A stretch of DNA of 64,000 nt from Nitrospira sp. (GTDB lineage Bacteria; Nitrospirota; Nitrospiria; Nitrospirales; Nitrospiraceae), in assembly GCA_005116955.1 (NCBI GenBank), contig SWDI01000002.1, positions 63,315 to 127,314 on the forward strand, given 5' to 3'. Shown piece by piece: positions 16,343 through 26,622 of the stretch. A program made the translations under genes and the position numbers. Numbering within the stretch: the stretch's first letter is position 1; each line of letters starts with the position of its first letter. The notes beneath the pieces are model-generated. The model was given only the letters and a program-made list of their open reading frames with translations. It searched no databases and was not told the DNA's origin.

Positions 16343-19087
16343 ATGACCACACGTCAACTCGATAAAACGTATGACCCAAAAGCCGTTGAAGACCGTTGGT
16401 CCCGCGAGTGGATCGCCCGGGGGTATTTCCGTGCTGACGCGAAGAACCATCCAGGCCAACCCTACAGCGTTGTCATTCCTCCTCCAAATGTGACCGGCTC
16501 CCTCCATGTCGGCCATGCGCTCAACCATTCACTCCAAGACATTTTGATTCGGTGGCGGCGTATGCAGGGGCGTAACACGCTCTGGCTCCCCGGAACCGAC
16601 CATGCCGGCATCGCCACGCAAAACGTGGTGGAAAAACAGCTGATGGCTGAAGGGCTGTCACGAGAGTCGCTGGGACGGGAGCGCTTCGTCGAACAGGTGT
16701 GGCAATGGAAAGCAACGTCGGGCAACACGATCGTCAATCAACAGAAGCAGCTCGGTGAATCCTGCGACTGGGACCGTTTGCGATTCACGATGGATGAAGG
16801 CTTGTCTAAAGCCGTCATCGAGGTCTTCGTGCGTCTATATGAAGACGGGTTGATCTACCGTGGCGAGCGACTCATCAATTGGTGTCCACGCTGCCTGACC
16901 GCCCTTTCTGACATCGAAGTGGAACATGAAGAGGTGAAAGGTAAACTGTATCACCTCCGCTATCCGTTGGCGGACGATCCGAACACCGGTTTGATCGTGG
17001 CCACAACACGACCTGAAACGATGCTGGGCGACACGGCTGTTGCCGTGCATCCGGATGATCCTCGCTATCGCCATCTGATCGGCAAGAAGGTTCGTCTGCC
17101 GCTGACGACGCGTGAGATTCCGATCGTAGGAGATCGGATCCTGGTCGATCTGGAATTCGGCACCGGTGCCGTCAAGATCACGCCGGCTCACGACTTCAAC
17201 GACTACGAAGCGGGAGAGCGGCACGGACTCTCTCGTCTTGCCGTGCTGGATCATGCCGCATTGCTTGATGCTGCCGGGATGCAACAGGCAGGAGTCGAAT
17301 CATCGGTCGTCGAGCTGCTCCGTGGTCTTCCCGTCTCCAAAGCCCGTCCCAAGGTCGACACGCTGCTGCGCGAGCAAGGAATCCTGGAGAAAACCGAAGA
17401 CCATAAGATGGCCATCGGGAAATGCTATCGCTGCAAGACGGTCGTTGAGCCGTATCTGTCTCCCCAGTGGTTCGTCAAGATTCAACCTCTTGCCGATCCC
17501 GCTATCAAGGCAGTTGAAGAGGGACGGATCCGGATTATCCCCGAAGGCTGGGTGAACAATTATCTCGGCTGGATGCGGGACATCAAGGATTGGTGCATCT
17601 CACGGCAAATTTGGTGGGGGCATCAAATCCCTGCTTGGTACTGTCTGGCCTGTAATAGTCGTCAGATCGTCACGACAGATGGTCGGATCACCATTCTACA
17701 AGGCGCCGTACCAATTATCTCCAGATTGACTCCCGCTGGATGTCCGACCTGTCATGGCCAACAATTGCTCCGCGATCCGGACGTACTCGATACCTGGTTT
17801 TCCTCCGCCCTCTGGCCGTTCACAACACTCGGGTGGCCGGATCAGACGCCTGAACTCAAGACCTATTACCCGACCGCCACATTGGTCACCGGCCTCGACA
17901 TTCTGTTCTTCTGGGTGGCTCGCATGATCATGATGGGGCTCAAGTTCATGGGAGATGTGCCCTTCAAAGACGTCTATATCCATGCCTTGGTCCGCGACGC
18001 AGAAGGCCAGAAGATGAGCAAGTCCAAGGGCAATGTGATTGACCCGCTGCACGTCATGAATCAATTCGGCACCGACGCCCTTCGGTTCACTCTGGCCTCG
18101 ATGGCCTCGCCGGGACGCGATATCAAGCTGGCAGAAGAACGGATCGAAGGCTACCGCAATTTCGCCAATAAGATTTGGAATGCCGCCCGATTTGGGTTGA
18201 TGTATCTCGATGGACCACGTACCGCCCTGCCGCCGGCACAACGGACATTGCCTGACCGGTGGATCCTGAGCCGTCTCGCCCACACGATCCACATCGTCAC
18301 GACGGAGTTGGAGTCCTACCGCTTCGATCGTGCCGCGACAGCCCTCTATCAGTTCATCTGGCATGAGTACTGCGACTGGTATCTGGAATTGATTAAACCG
18401 GTCCTACAAACGCCAGAACACCCGGATGGAGCCAGCACAAGGCACACGCTTGTGGAGACACTGGAAACGACCATGCGGCTGCTGCATCCCTTCATGCCGT
18501 TTATCACAGAAGAAATTTGGCAGACCATTCCCCATCAGGGAGATAGCATCGTTGTGCAGACCTATCCGGACTCGGACCAGGCATGGGCCGCGCCTGATGC
18601 GGAACAACTGTTCGCATTATTGGAACAGACGGTGGGACTTGTCCGAACCAGCCGAGTCCTGTTGAATTACTCGCCGGGGCAGCAGATTCCGTTTCATGTC
18701 GGGCACGACGACCTGGACAGACAGCACCAGCTCCATCAGGTCCAACGACACCTGGCCCACCTCAGTCGCGGCACTGCCGATGTGAGCCCGCCGCAAGATT
18801 GGCCAGCGGCGAGATTGTTGCGGCTGGTCACGGAAGGTCTTTCTGTGGGTATTGCTGTCGCCGATGACGTCGACCTGAAGAAAGCGATTGAGCGTCTGGC
18901 TAAGCAAATCACGGAGACCGACAAGGAATTGCAACGGGTTGATGGGAAGCTGAAGAACGCCGAGTTTGTGTCGAAAGCTCCACCGGACGTGATTACCGAG
19001 CACCAGGAGCGGGTGCGGACCCTGTCCCGCGATCGTGCCTTACTGGACAACAGCGAACAGCAGCTTCGCACGATGTTGGGATCCTGA
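16343..19087 (+). CDS. valS: Valyl-tRNA synthetase
   Basis: ValS charges tRNA-Val with valine. The class I signature PNVTGSLHVGHAL and KMSKSKGNVIDPL are intact. The CP1 editing domain (ATTRPETMLGDTAVAV) and the WCISRQIWWGHQIPAWYC segment are present. A C-terminal coiled-coil arm (LAKQITETDKELQRVDGKL) completes the bacterial form. The start at ATG 16343 gives 914 residues, preferred to 16301. The gene begins a tight run with nadC, birA and coaX. Confidence 0.97.
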   Translation: MTTRQLDKTYDPKAVEDRWSREWIARGYFRADAKNHPGQPYSVVIPPPNVTGSLHVGHALNHSLQDILIRWRRMQGRNTLWLPGTDHAGIATQNVVEKQLMAEGLSRESLGRERFVEQVWQWKATSGNTIVNQQKQLGESCDWDRLRFTMDEGLSKAVIEVFVRLYEDGLIYRGERLINWCPRCLTALSDIEVEHEEVKGKLYHLRYPLADDPNTGLIVATTRPETMLGDTAVAVHPDDPRYRHLIGKKVRLPLTTREIPIVGDRILVDLEFGTGAVKITPAHDFNDYEAGERHGLSRLAVLDHAALLDAAGMQQAGVESSVVELLRGLPVSKARPKVDTLLREQGILEKTEDHKMAIGKCYRCKTVVEPYLSPQWFVKIQPLADPAIKAVEEGRIRIIPEGWVNNYLGWMRDIKDWCISRQIWWGHQIPAWYCLACNSRQIVTTDGRITILQGAVPIISRLTPAGCPTCHGQQLLRDPDVLDTWFSSALWPFTTLGWPDQTPELKTYYPTATLVTGLDILFFWVARMIMMGLKFMGDVPFKDVYIHALVRDAEGQKMSKSKGNVIDPLHVMNQFGTDALRFTLASMASPGRDIKLAEERIEGYRNFANKIWNAARFGLMYLDGPRTALPPAQRTLPDRWILSRLAHTIHIVTTELESYRFDRAATALYQFIWHEYCDWYLELIKPVLQTPEHPDGASTRHTLVETLETTMRLLHPFMPFITEEIWQTIPHQGDSIVVQTYPDSDQAWAAPDAEQLFALLEQTVGLVRTSRVLLNYSPGQQIPFHVGHDDLDRQHQLHQVQRHLAHLSRGTADVSPPQDWPAARLLRLVTEGLSVGIAVADDVDLKKAIERLAKQITETDKELQRVDGKLKNAEFVSKAPPDVITEHQERVRTLSRDRALLDNSEQQLRTMLGS

Positions 19088-19090
19088 AAT

Positions 19091-19972
19091 ATGGCCACTC
19101 TCCCCGCTGCAGAGATCCGCCGCGCCGTGCGTCAAGGGCTCGAAGAAGATCTGGCTCAGGGAGATGCCACGACCGCATCAATCTTTCCATCTCCGGTGCC
19201 GGCTTGTGCCGAGATCATCGCGCAACAGCTGTTGGTTGTGGCTGGCATGGCCGCAGCGGTTCAAACCTTTCTCATGGTCGATCCTTCGCTGCGGTTGTTA
19301 GTTTCCAAACGAGATGGCGACCGAGCGAAGAATGGAGAGTCGCTTCTTCAGATCGAGGGTGATGGGCGGTCCATCTTGCAGGCCGAGCGAGTTGCCTTGA
19401 ACTTTCTTCAACATCTGTCCGGGATCGCCACTGTGACGCAACGGTTCTGCCACGCCGTGCGCGGCTACCCCGCCAGTATTCTAGATACCAGAAAAACGCT
19501 TCCCGGCTGGCGTGCGCTTCAGAAGTGGGCTGTCTCGCTTGGCGGAGGGATCAACCACCGATACTCACTGAGTGACGGGATTCTGATCAAAGACAACCAT
19601 CTGGCCCTTCTTCAACGCACTCGACGACCGGTCGAACGGGCCTGTCGATTGGCACTTGCCCGTCGCTCGGACGCGCTCCCGATTATTGTCGAGGTCGAAT
19701 CCCTCTCTGAGGTCCGGCAGGCGCTCGCAGGAAAGCCTGATATTATTCTGCTGGATAACATGGCTCCGAACCTGGTCCAACGTGCCGTAGCCTTGATCAA
19801 GAAGCAGGCCCTGGTAGAAGTGTCGGGCGGCATCACACTCAAGAATGTTCGCGCCATGGCAGCCGCCGGTGCCGATCGTATCTCCATTGGAGCGCTCACT
19901 CATTCTGCCCCAGCAGCAACAGTCAGCCTTGTCATGACGCTGACTCGGCCTTCACGTCGCCGGCGTTCGTAG
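19091..19972 (+). CDS. nadC: Quinolinate phosphoribosyltransferase (decarboxylating)
   Basis: NadC joins quinolinate and PRPP to give nicotinate mononucleotide in de novo NAD synthesis. The family motif TRKTLPGWRALQKWAV, GGGINHRYSLSDGILIKDNH and the late GGITLKNVRAMAAAGAD are clear. At 293 residues the length is normal. It starts three bases after the valS stop and ends directly before birA, so the genes are cotranscribed. nadA and nadB are not in this window. Confidence 0.95.
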   Translation: MATLPAAEIRRAVRQGLEEDLAQGDATTASIFPSPVPACAEIIAQQLLVVAGMAAAVQTFLMVDPSLRLLVSKRDGDRAKNGESLLQIEGDGRSILQAERVALNFLQHLSGIATVTQRFCHAVRGYPASILDTRKTLPGWRALQKWAVSLGGGINHRYSLSDGILIKDNHLALLQRTRRPVERACRLALARRSDALPIIVEVESLSEVRQALAGKPDIILLDNMAPNLVQRAVALIKKQALVEVSGGITLKNVRAMAAAGADRISIGALTHSAPAATVSLVMTLTRPSRRRRS

Positions 19973-20815
19973 TTGATGTCGTCCTCCGCCCCACTCAGCC
20001 TCGATCGTATTCGCAGCACCCTGGCGACCGAGTCACTTGGGCAGATCGTGTATCTGCACCACGATCTCCCCTCGACCAACACGGAGGCAGCTGCTCTGGC
20101 GCGAGCGGGTGCACGGCACGGCACCGTCGTGATTGCTGAACGCCAGTCAAGCGGCTACGGTCGACATGGGCGCGCCTGGTTCTCTCCGCCGGGGTTGAAC
20201 ATCTATTGCTCCATCATTGTACGTGGGATGGGTAACAACCTATCGCTTGCACAATGGTTATCCTGGGTGCCGCTTGTCAGCGCACTTGCCGTTACCGAGG
20301 CGATTCAACAGACGGCGGCTGTGTCCCTTTTGCTGAAGTGGCCGAACGACCTGCTTCTCCATGAACGCAAAGTCGGCGGGATTCTCTGCGAGAGCAGTGT
20401 GGCTACCATCAATGATCCGGTCGTGGTGATTGGCATTGGCCTCAATGTGAATGTCCCTCCGCTATCTTTCCCTGAAGAATTGCAGCCCATTGCGGCCTCA
20501 TTAGTGGAAGCCTCGCGACAACCGATCGACCGCAATCGGCTCATTGCGCAACTGCTTCTGGAGCTTGAACAGTGTCTTGGCGAGCTTCGATCTTCTGGAT
20601 CTGTCCGCTTGCGACAGGCCTATATGGCTCGCTGTGCCACGTTGGGGCGCCACGTTCGTGTCCTGTTCACGAATGATCATCCGATCGTCGGCATCGCAGA
20701 GGCCCTTTCTGCCGATGGTGCGCTACAAGTGAGAACGGTGTCGCCGCACCCTCGTTCACAACCGATGCCGCTTGTCGATGTCCGTGCAGCCGATGTCATC
20801 CATCTGAGAGAGTAG
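19973..20815 (+). CDS. birA: Biotin--[acetyl-CoA-carboxylase] ligase, monofunctional
   Basis: The ligase makes biotinyl-AMP and attaches biotin to carboxylase carrier domains. Visible motifs are STNTEAAALA, the adenylate-binding GRHGRAWFSPPG, KWPNDLLLHERKVGGILCES and IGIGLNVN, plus a C-terminal SH3-like domain. It lacks the N-terminal helix-turn-helix of E. coli BirA, so it cannot act as a repressor. The track begins at TTG 19973, directly after the nadC stop; ATG 19976 is the likelier start. Confidence 0.93.
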   Translation: MMSSSAPLSLDRIRSTLATESLGQIVYLHHDLPSTNTEAAALARAGARHGTVVIAERQSSGYGRHGRAWFSPPGLNIYCSIIVRGMGNNLSLAQWLSWVPLVSALAVTEAIQQTAAVSLLLKWPNDLLLHERKVGGILCESSVATINDPVVVIGIGLNVNVPPLSFPEELQPIAASLVEASRQPIDRNRLIAQLLLELEQCLGELRSSGSVRLRQAYMARCATLGRHVRVLFTNDHPIVGIAEALSADGALQVRTVSPHPRSQPMPLVDVRAADVIHLRE

Positions 20816-20839
20816 CGAAAATACAGTAGGCCGGGTAGA

Positions 20840-21637
20840 ATGAGTGCGATGCTCTTAGCGATCGACATCGGGAACACCAACGTGGTCGCAGGGATCTTCG
20901 ACGGATCAACTCTGCTGACCCATTGGCGGTTGGCGACCGATCCCAAGACCACGGCCGATGAATATGGCGTCCTGTGCCTTAGCCTCATGGCCCGAGACGG
21001 ACGCCTCCCAGCGCACATCACCGGCTCGATCATCTCCAGTGTCGTTCCCGCCCTCACGGAGACGTTTGAGTCGATGGTTGAAACGTCCTTTGGCTCCACC
21101 CCGATCACCGTTTCTCCCGATATGGATACGGGTCTCACGCTGAAATATTCAAATCCGAAAGAGATCGGAAGCGACCGTATTGTGAATGCGGCGGCGGCTT
21201 ATGAGAAGTTTCACCGTGATCTCATCATCGTCGATTTCGGCACCGCGACGACGTTTTGTGCCGTCAACCGAGATGGAGAGTATCTCGGAGGGGTGATCGC
21301 ACCGGGTCTGACCATTTCCGCGGAGGCGTTGTTTACCAGGGCGGCGAAGTTGAGCAAAGTTGAGCTCGCCCGGCCTAAGACCGTCATTGGAACCGATACC
21401 ACCAGCAGTATTCAGTCTGGGCTCATCTTCGGCTATGCCGGTCTCGTGGACACGCTTGTTCAGCGGATGGAAAGGGAAATGGGGCGCACGTCCTATGTGA
21501 TTGCCACGGGTGGATTGGCCTCAGTGATCGCGCCGGAGGCGCGATCGATTCAACATCTGGAACCGTTTTTGACCCTTCATGGGCTGGAACTCCTCTATCG
21601 TCGTGCCCGAGGCGCGAGTCTGACGCAGTGGGTTTAG
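20840..21637 (+). CDS. coaX: Type III pantothenate kinase
   Basis: CoaX phosphorylates pantothenate, the first step of CoA synthesis, and is insensitive to CoA feedback. The ASKHA-fold motifs are visible: LLAIDIGNTNVVAGIFDG (phosphate), SDRIVNAAAAY, VDFGTATTFCAVN and ATGGLASVI. At 265 residues the length is typical. It follows birA by 24 bp, the frequent birA-coaX pairing. The PanE-type fusion at 12 kb acts in the same pathway. Confidence 0.95.
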   Translation: MSAMLLAIDIGNTNVVAGIFDGSTLLTHWRLATDPKTTADEYGVLCLSLMARDGRLPAHITGSIISSVVPALTETFESMVETSFGSTPITVSPDMDTGLTLKYSNPKEIGSDRIVNAAAAYEKFHRDLIIVDFGTATTFCAVNRDGEYLGGVIAPGLTISAEALFTRAAKLSKVELARPKTVIGTDTTSSIQSGLIFGYAGLVDTLVQRMEREMGRTSYVIATGGLASVIAPEARSIQHLEPFLTLHGLELLYRRARGASLTQWV

Positions 21638-21726
21638 TCCTCTTCGTGCCCACGTCATTTTATTTTCCCCTTACCCGTTGACTTCTCTCCTCCTATGGAT
21701 ATCTCCACGCTTGTAGAGGTATCAGG

Positions 21727-22311
21727 ATGAGTAACGATCAAGAACAGAAAAAACCAAACGCTAATACAATCGATAACTTAGAGGAAACTGTTCCGGTTAT
21801 GGACGCAACAGGCTCCTCAGTTCAAGATGGACTGGCCAGTAAGACTGAAGAGTGTACAGCGCTCAATGATAAGTACCTCCGGCTGGCTGCGGAATTTGAA
21901 AACTACAAACGGCTGATACAGCGCGACCAGCGTGAGCAGATTCGATTTGGGAATGAACAGATTCTCAAAGAGCTGCTGCCGGTGGTTGATAACATGGAGC
22001 GGGCGATCAAAGCGGCTCGCACAAGCGGAGGCGATTCATCGCTCGTGCAGGGTGTGGAACTGACGCTCAAACAACTCTCCGGAACCCTGACTAAGTTCGG
22101 CGTGCAGGCGATCGAAGCGACCGGCCAGGAGTTCGATCCAAGCGCCCATCAAGCCGTCTCGTACGGACCATCGAACGACGTGCCCGCCAATAACGTATTG
22201 GACGAGTTTCAAAAAGGGTATCGGTTGCATGACCGGATTCTACGAGCGGCCATGGTTAGTGTGTCATCAGGGCCGGCCAATCCAAGCGAACATGACTCAA
22301 CGACGCATTGA
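21727..22311 (+). CDS. grpE: Nucleotide exchange factor GrpE
   Basis: GrpE releases ADP from DnaK. A charged N-terminal tail precedes the long dimer helix (LAAEFENYKRLIQRDQREQ), the four-helix bundle (LLPVVDNMERAI) and the beta wing (GVQAIEATGQEFDPSAHQAV, then YRLHDRILRAAMVSVS). It has 194 residues. It opens a grpE-dnaK-dnaJ cluster. No hrcA gene or CIRCE-like repeat is seen upstream. Confidence 0.95.
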   Translation: MSNDQEQKKPNANTIDNLEETVPVMDATGSSVQDGLASKTEECTALNDKYLRLAAEFENYKRLIQRDQREQIRFGNEQILKELLPVVDNMERAIKAARTSGGDSSLVQGVELTLKQLSGTLTKFGVQAIEATGQEFDPSAHQAVSYGPSNDVPANNVLDEFQKGYRLHDRILRAAMVSVSSGPANPSEHDSTTH

Positions 22312-22352
22312 CCTGATTCGGTCGTCGTTGTCGAGAAGGAAGGAGTTCACCA

Positions 22353-24272
22353 ATGGGTAAAGTCATCGGTATCGATCTCGGGACCACCAATTCTTGTGTG
22401 GCGATTATGAGCGGCGGAGACCCCGTCGTGATCGCCAACGCCGAAGGGAGCCGGACTACTCCTTCCGTCGTCGGCATCACCGATAAAACCGAACGGTTAG
22501 TTGGGCAAATTGCGAAACGGCAAGCCATCACCAATCCCGAGAACACCATTTACTCCGTGAAGCGCTTGATGGGACGCAAGTTCAAGAGTCGCGAAGTTCA
22601 AGAAGCCATGAAGCGGCTTCCGTACAAGGTGGTTGAGGCCGATAACGGTGATGCCCATGTAGAGTTGCGCGGTAAACGCTATAGCCCACCAGAAGTCTCC
22701 GCCATGATTCTGCAGAAAATGCGGCAGACGGCTGAAGACTATCTCGGTGAAAAGGTCACTGAGGCCGTGGTGACCGTCCCTGCGTATTTTGACGATAGCC
22801 AGCGCCAGGCGACCAAAGATGCCGGCCAGATTGCTGGGCTGAATGTCCTGCGTATCATCAATGAGCCGACAGCGGCCTCCCTTGCCTACGGTCTGGACAA
22901 GAAGAAAGACGAGCGAATCGCCGTGTACGACTTGGGCGGCGGCACCTTTGACGTTTCCGTTCTTGAAATCGGTGAAGGCGTCTTCGAGGTGAAATCCACC
23001 AATGGCGACACGTACCTCGGCGGTGATGACTTTGATCTCCGCGTGATGGATTGGCTGGTCGACGAGTTCAAGAAAGACCAGGGCATCGATTTGCGGAAAG
23101 ACCGGATGGCGCTCCAACGCCTGAAGGAATCGGCGGAACGGGCCAAGATCGAGCTGTCTTCGTCTCAAGAAACTGAGATTAATCTGCCGTTCATCACCGC
23201 CGATGCCAGCGGTCCCAAGCATATGGTCACCAAGCTCACACGGGCCAAGCTGGAACAGTTGGTCGATGATCTCATTCAGCGCACCATTGAACCCTGCCGC
23301 AAGGCCTTGTCCGATGCGAGCGTCACGGCCAAGGATATTCAAGAAATCGTCTTGGTCGGTGGTATGACCCGCATGCCCAAAGTGATTCAGGTCGTGAAGG
23401 AATTCTTTGGAAAAGAACCGCACCGTGGGGTGAATCCAGACGAAGTCGTTGCCATCGGAGCCGGCGTTCAAGGCGGAGTCCTCAAGGGCGAAGTCAAAGA
23501 CGTGCTGCTGCTCGATGTCACTCCATTATCGCTGGGCATTGAGACGCTGGGCGGCGTCTTCACCAAGCTCATTGAGCGCAACACGACTGTTCCAACCAAA
23601 AAGAGCCAAGTGTTCTCGACGGCGGCTGATAGTCAAACAGCCGTCACGATCCGCGTGTTTCAAGGTGAACGGGACATGGCCAATGACAACAAACTGCTTG
23701 GGCAGTTCGACTTGGTCGGTATTCCTCCAGCGCCGCGGGGCATGCCACAGATTGAAGTGACGTTCGATATTGATGCCAACGGCATTGTGCATGTGTCGGC
23801 AAAAGATCTCGCCACACAGAAAGAACAATCCATCAAGATCACGGCGTCCAGCGGGTTGAGTAAGGAAGAAGTTGAGAAGTTCGTTCGGGATGCGCAGTCG
23901 CATACAGAAGACGATAAGAAACGCCGCAAGCTGGCGGAAGCCAAGAACCAGGCGGATAATCTCGTCTATCAAACCGAAAAAAATATCACGGAATACGGTG
24001 ACAAAGTCTCCGACGAGGAAAAAACAAAAATCCAGGATGCCGTCGCCGCCGTCAAAAAGGCACTCGAAAGCACCGATGCCGAGGCGATTGAATCGGCGAC
24101 GCAGACACTTATGACGGCGTCGCACAAGCTTGCCGAAGAGATGTACAAGAAAGCCGCCGCATCTCCTGGCCCGCAACCAGATGCCTCGTCTTCCGGCAGC
24201 GCTGGTGAGACCAAGACCGACGAGAAAGTTGTGGACGCAGAGTTTGAAGAAGTAGACAAAGACAAGAAATAG
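22353..24272 (+). CDS. dnaK: Chaperone DnaK (Hsp70)
   Basis: The ATPase domain begins [18 protein letters not shown] and contains [34 protein letters not shown] and [10 protein letters not shown]. The substrate domain ([16 protein letters not shown]) and a helical lid follow, ending in the EEVDK-like tail. It has 639 residues, the usual bacterial length. An AAGGAAGGAG ribosome site precedes the ATG. A strong intrinsic terminator follows the stop. Confidence 0.98.
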   Translation: MGKVIGIDLGTTNSCVAIMSGGDPVVIANAEGSRTTPSVVGITDKTERLVGQIAKRQAITNPENTIYSVKRLMGRKFKSREVQEAMKRLPYKVVEADNGDAHVELRGKRYSPPEVSAMILQKMRQTAEDYLGEKVTEAVVTVPAYFDDSQRQATKDAGQIAGLNVLRIINEPTAASLAYGLDKKKDERIAVYDLGGGTFDVSVLEIGEGVFEVKSTNGDTYLGGDDFDLRVMDWLVDEFKKDQGIDLRKDRMALQRLKESAERAKIELSSSQETEINLPFITADASGPKHMVTKLTRAKLEQLVDDLIQRTIEPCRKALSDASVTAKDIQEIVLVGGMTRMPKVIQVVKEFFGKEPHRGVNPDEVVAIGAGVQGGVLKGEVKDVLLLDVTPLSLGIETLGGVFTKLIERNTTVPTKKSQVFSTAADSQTAVTIRVFQGERDMANDNKLLGQFDLVGIPPAPRGMPQIEVTFDIDANGIVHVSAKDLATQKEQSIKITASSGLSKEEVEKFVRDAQSHTEDDKKRRKLAEAKNQADNLVYQTEKNITEYGDKVSDEEKTKIQDAVAAVKKALESTDAEAIESATQTLMTASHKLAEEMYKKAAASPGPQPDASSSGSAGETKTDEKVVDAEFEEVDKDKK

Positions 24273-24293
24273 CATAGAATAACGCTTCAGAGT

Positions 24294-24334
24294 GTCCGAG
24301 TTCTCGGTGTAATCGGGAACTCGGACGGTTTTTT
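24294..24334 (+). terminator. Intrinsic terminator between dnaK and dnaJ
   Basis: GTCCGAGTTC (24294-24303) pairs perfectly with GAACTCGGAC (24317-24326), followed by GG and six T. This is a textbook rho-independent terminator, only 12 bp before the dnaJ start. Confidence 0.9.
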
Positions 24335-24346
24335 ACTTCCTACGCA

Positions 24347-25480
24347 ATGGCGGCCGTGTCAAAACGCGACTACTACGAAACTCTCGGCGTCGATAGAAAC
24401 GTATCCGACGACGAGCTAAAAAAAGCCTATCGCAAGCTCGCGCGCCAGCACCATCCAGACCTCCATATCGGCGACCAGCAGAAAAAAACAGCCGAAGAGA
24501 AGTTTAAAGAAATCAACGAAGCCTATGAAACGCTGAGCGATCAGGACAAGCGGAAACGCTACGACACGTTCGGTCATGCTGGGGCACAACAGGGTGGGCC
24601 TGGTTTTGATGGGTTTGATTTCAACCGTGGCGGATTCGGAGAGGTGTTCAACGATATCTTCGAGGATTTTTTTGGCCAAGCCCGAGGAGGCGGGGCACCT
24701 CGCGCCGAACGTGGCAACGATCTCCAGTACAACCTCGAGGTTGATTTCGAAGAGGCTGTGTACGGGAAAGAGGCCAAGCTCAAAATCCCACGTTGGGAAA
24801 TCTGCGTCGATTGCAAAGGAACGGGTGCCAAGTCAGCGGCGTCCATCAAGACATGCGCCAGCTGCAAAGGTGCTGGTCAAATTCGATTTCAGCAAGGGTT
24901 CTTCAGCGTCAGCCGTCCATGCGGTCAATGTGAAGGCGCCGGTCACTTTGTCACAGAACCCTGCTCGACCTGCCAGGGACGTCAACGGGTTTACAAAGAA
25001 CGCACTATCGCCGTCCATATTCCAGCCGGTATTGAGACCGGCATGCGACTTCGTCTTTCTAATGAAGGAGAGCATGGTCCCAATGGTGGCCATCCCGGCG
25101 ACCTCTACGTGGCAGTTACTGTCAGGCCCCATAAAATTTTTCATCGCAAGGGGCTCGATATTGCCTGTGACGTGCCGGTCAATCTCGTCACGGCCACGCT
25201 CGGCGGAAAAGTGGAAGTCCCGACTCTCACGGGGGCAACCGTCATCAAGGTGCCGCCAGGCACACAACATGACAAGGTGCTTCGGATTAAAGGGATAGGG
25301 GTTCCAAGCCTGAAGGGTGGATCAACAGGCGATCAGGTCTATACGATCAAAGTTCAAATCCCTACCAAATTAACGGTCCGACAGAAAGAACTTCTGATGG
25401 AGTATGCGAAAGAAAGTGGCATGACTATGGAAGCCAACGGCGACGGCTTCTTCGATAAGATGAAAACCTTCTTCGAGTAG
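24347..25480 (+). CDS. dnaJ: Chaperone DnaJ (Hsp40)
   Basis: The protein has the full DnaJ architecture in 377 residues: J domain with HPD (RQHHPDLH), Gly/Phe region (FDGFDFNRGGFG), four CxxCxGxG zinc motifs (CVDCKGTG, CASCKGAG, CGQCEGAG, CSTCQGRQ with the last glycine changed) and the C-terminal beta domains. It stimulates DnaK and presents clients. The ATG at 24347 lies just after the dnaK terminator, so readthrough or a separate promoter must feed it. Confidence 0.96.
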   Translation: MAAVSKRDYYETLGVDRNVSDDELKKAYRKLARQHHPDLHIGDQQKKTAEEKFKEINEAYETLSDQDKRKRYDTFGHAGAQQGGPGFDGFDFNRGGFGEVFNDIFEDFFGQARGGGAPRAERGNDLQYNLEVDFEEAVYGKEAKLKIPRWEICVDCKGTGAKSAASIKTCASCKGAGQIRFQQGFFSVSRPCGQCEGAGHFVTEPCSTCQGRQRVYKERTIAVHIPAGIETGMRLRLSNEGEHGPNGGHPGDLYVAVTVRPHKIFHRKGLDIACDVPVNLVTATLGGKVEVPTLTGATVIKVPPGTQHDKVLRIKGIGVPSLKGGSTGDQVYTIKVQIPTKLTVRQKELLMEYAKESGMTMEANGDGFFDKMKTFFE

Positions 25481-25519
25481 TCTCCCCTACCCATCTGGGT
25501 TAATCCCTCTGAGTCCCTC

Positions 25520-26260
25520 ATGCCTGTGTTATTTGTTTCCCCTGAGTGCATCGATCAGCAGACCATCGTGGTTACCGGAGATGTGCTCGTGCATCTCCGA
25601 GACAGTTTGCGCATCACAGTCGGCGAGACGCTGTGGCTCAACAGTGGACAGGGAACCAAGTTTCGCGTTGACATCACTGATGTGTCCAAACGAGCGGTCA
25701 CTGCAGATATTCTCGAAACGATCCAGGAACCACCTCGCCAGACACCTCGCCTGATCCTCGGCCAATCGCTGCTTAAGGGGGAGAAGATGGACTGGGTGAT
25801 TCAGAAGGCGACTGAACTCGGCGTGAGCGAGATCGTGCCGATTGAAAGCCAGCACAGTGTGGTACAACTGAAAGCCGACCGCGTGGATCACCAGCTCGCC
25901 CGGTGGCAACGAATTGCCTTAGAGGCCGCCCAGCAATCCGAACAGTGGCGTATCCCCACTGTCGCGATGCCGCAATCTCTTTCAGCGCTTCTGACCAGCC
26001 TGGCGACCGGCACGCTCACACTCATGCTGGCCGAGCGGCGTGAGGGAAAGAGTTTGCAAACGGTTAACCTACCGCAAGATGCGACCGGCTCCATTCTGGT
26101 CTTGATCGGGCCGGAAGGTGGCTGGAGCCAAGAGGAAGCGCAGATTGCCGAGCATGCAGGAATCCAGCCCATTACCCTTGGTGAGCACATCCTGCGAGCA
26201 GAAACAGCCGCCATTGCTGCCATAAGTATTCTTCAATCGCGCCTTGGCACACTGAGCTGA
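25520..26260 (+). CDS. rsmE: 16S rRNA m3U1498 methyltransferase
   Basis: RsmE methylates U1498 of 16S rRNA using SAM. The 246-residue protein has a PUA-like N-terminus and a SPOUT knot with LIGPEGGWSQEEAQIAEHAG and LGEHILRAETAAIAAI. The motif QKATELGVSEIVPIESQHSV is also typical. It follows dnaJ by 39 bp, a widespread gene order. Confidence 0.94.
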   Translation: MPVLFVSPECIDQQTIVVTGDVLVHLRDSLRITVGETLWLNSGQGTKFRVDITDVSKRAVTADILETIQEPPRQTPRLILGQSLLKGEKMDWVIQKATELGVSEIVPIESQHSVVQLKADRVDHQLARWQRIALEAAQQSEQWRIPTVAMPQSLSALLTSLATGTLTLMLAERREGKSLQTVNLPQDATGSILVLIGPEGGWSQEEAQIAEHAGIQPITLGEHILRAETAAIAAISILQSRLGTLS

Positions 26261-26622
26261 ACGGGAATGGCGGCATTGACTAGCGAACAATGTGGCTCTG
26301 TGATTGTGCCTCGTTCTCGTCATCGCCTTGCTCCTCTCGTACATCTCTCTCAGTGTCGTGGATGCAGCCAGATTCCCACCGATCATACTGTCCGAAATTT
26401 CGAGGTCTCCTCTATGATCGTGGCGCTGCGGGTTCTGTATCCCCCATCGAGTATCGGGCTGTTGATTTCGGAGCGATTAGTCAGTGATGATGAATCGAAC
26501 AGGCGCTTGCACGCGATAGGCTGGTGGATAGCCTGTGAGGCTTGTGCCATTGACGGGAGCGAGCGTGGGGACGCTGCTTTCAATCCCGGGTCTGGCTGGT
26601 TACTAGAGGGGTGGACATTCGC
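26261..26622. other. Intergenic stretch without supported gene
   Basis: ORFs on both strands lack ribosome sites and recognisable composition. I looked for a yybP-ykoY manganese riboswitch, often found before TerC genes, and saw no matching conserved segments. Confidence 0.5.

Noticed and set aside
21638-21726. Heat-shock promoter or CIRCE element before grpE
   Set aside because: TTGACT is present but no matching -10 at a proper distance, and no TTAGCACTC inverted repeat was seen.
22497-23471. Minus-strand ORF of 324 codons
   Set aside because: It is the shadow of dnaK, a well-known source of spurious antisense ORFs.
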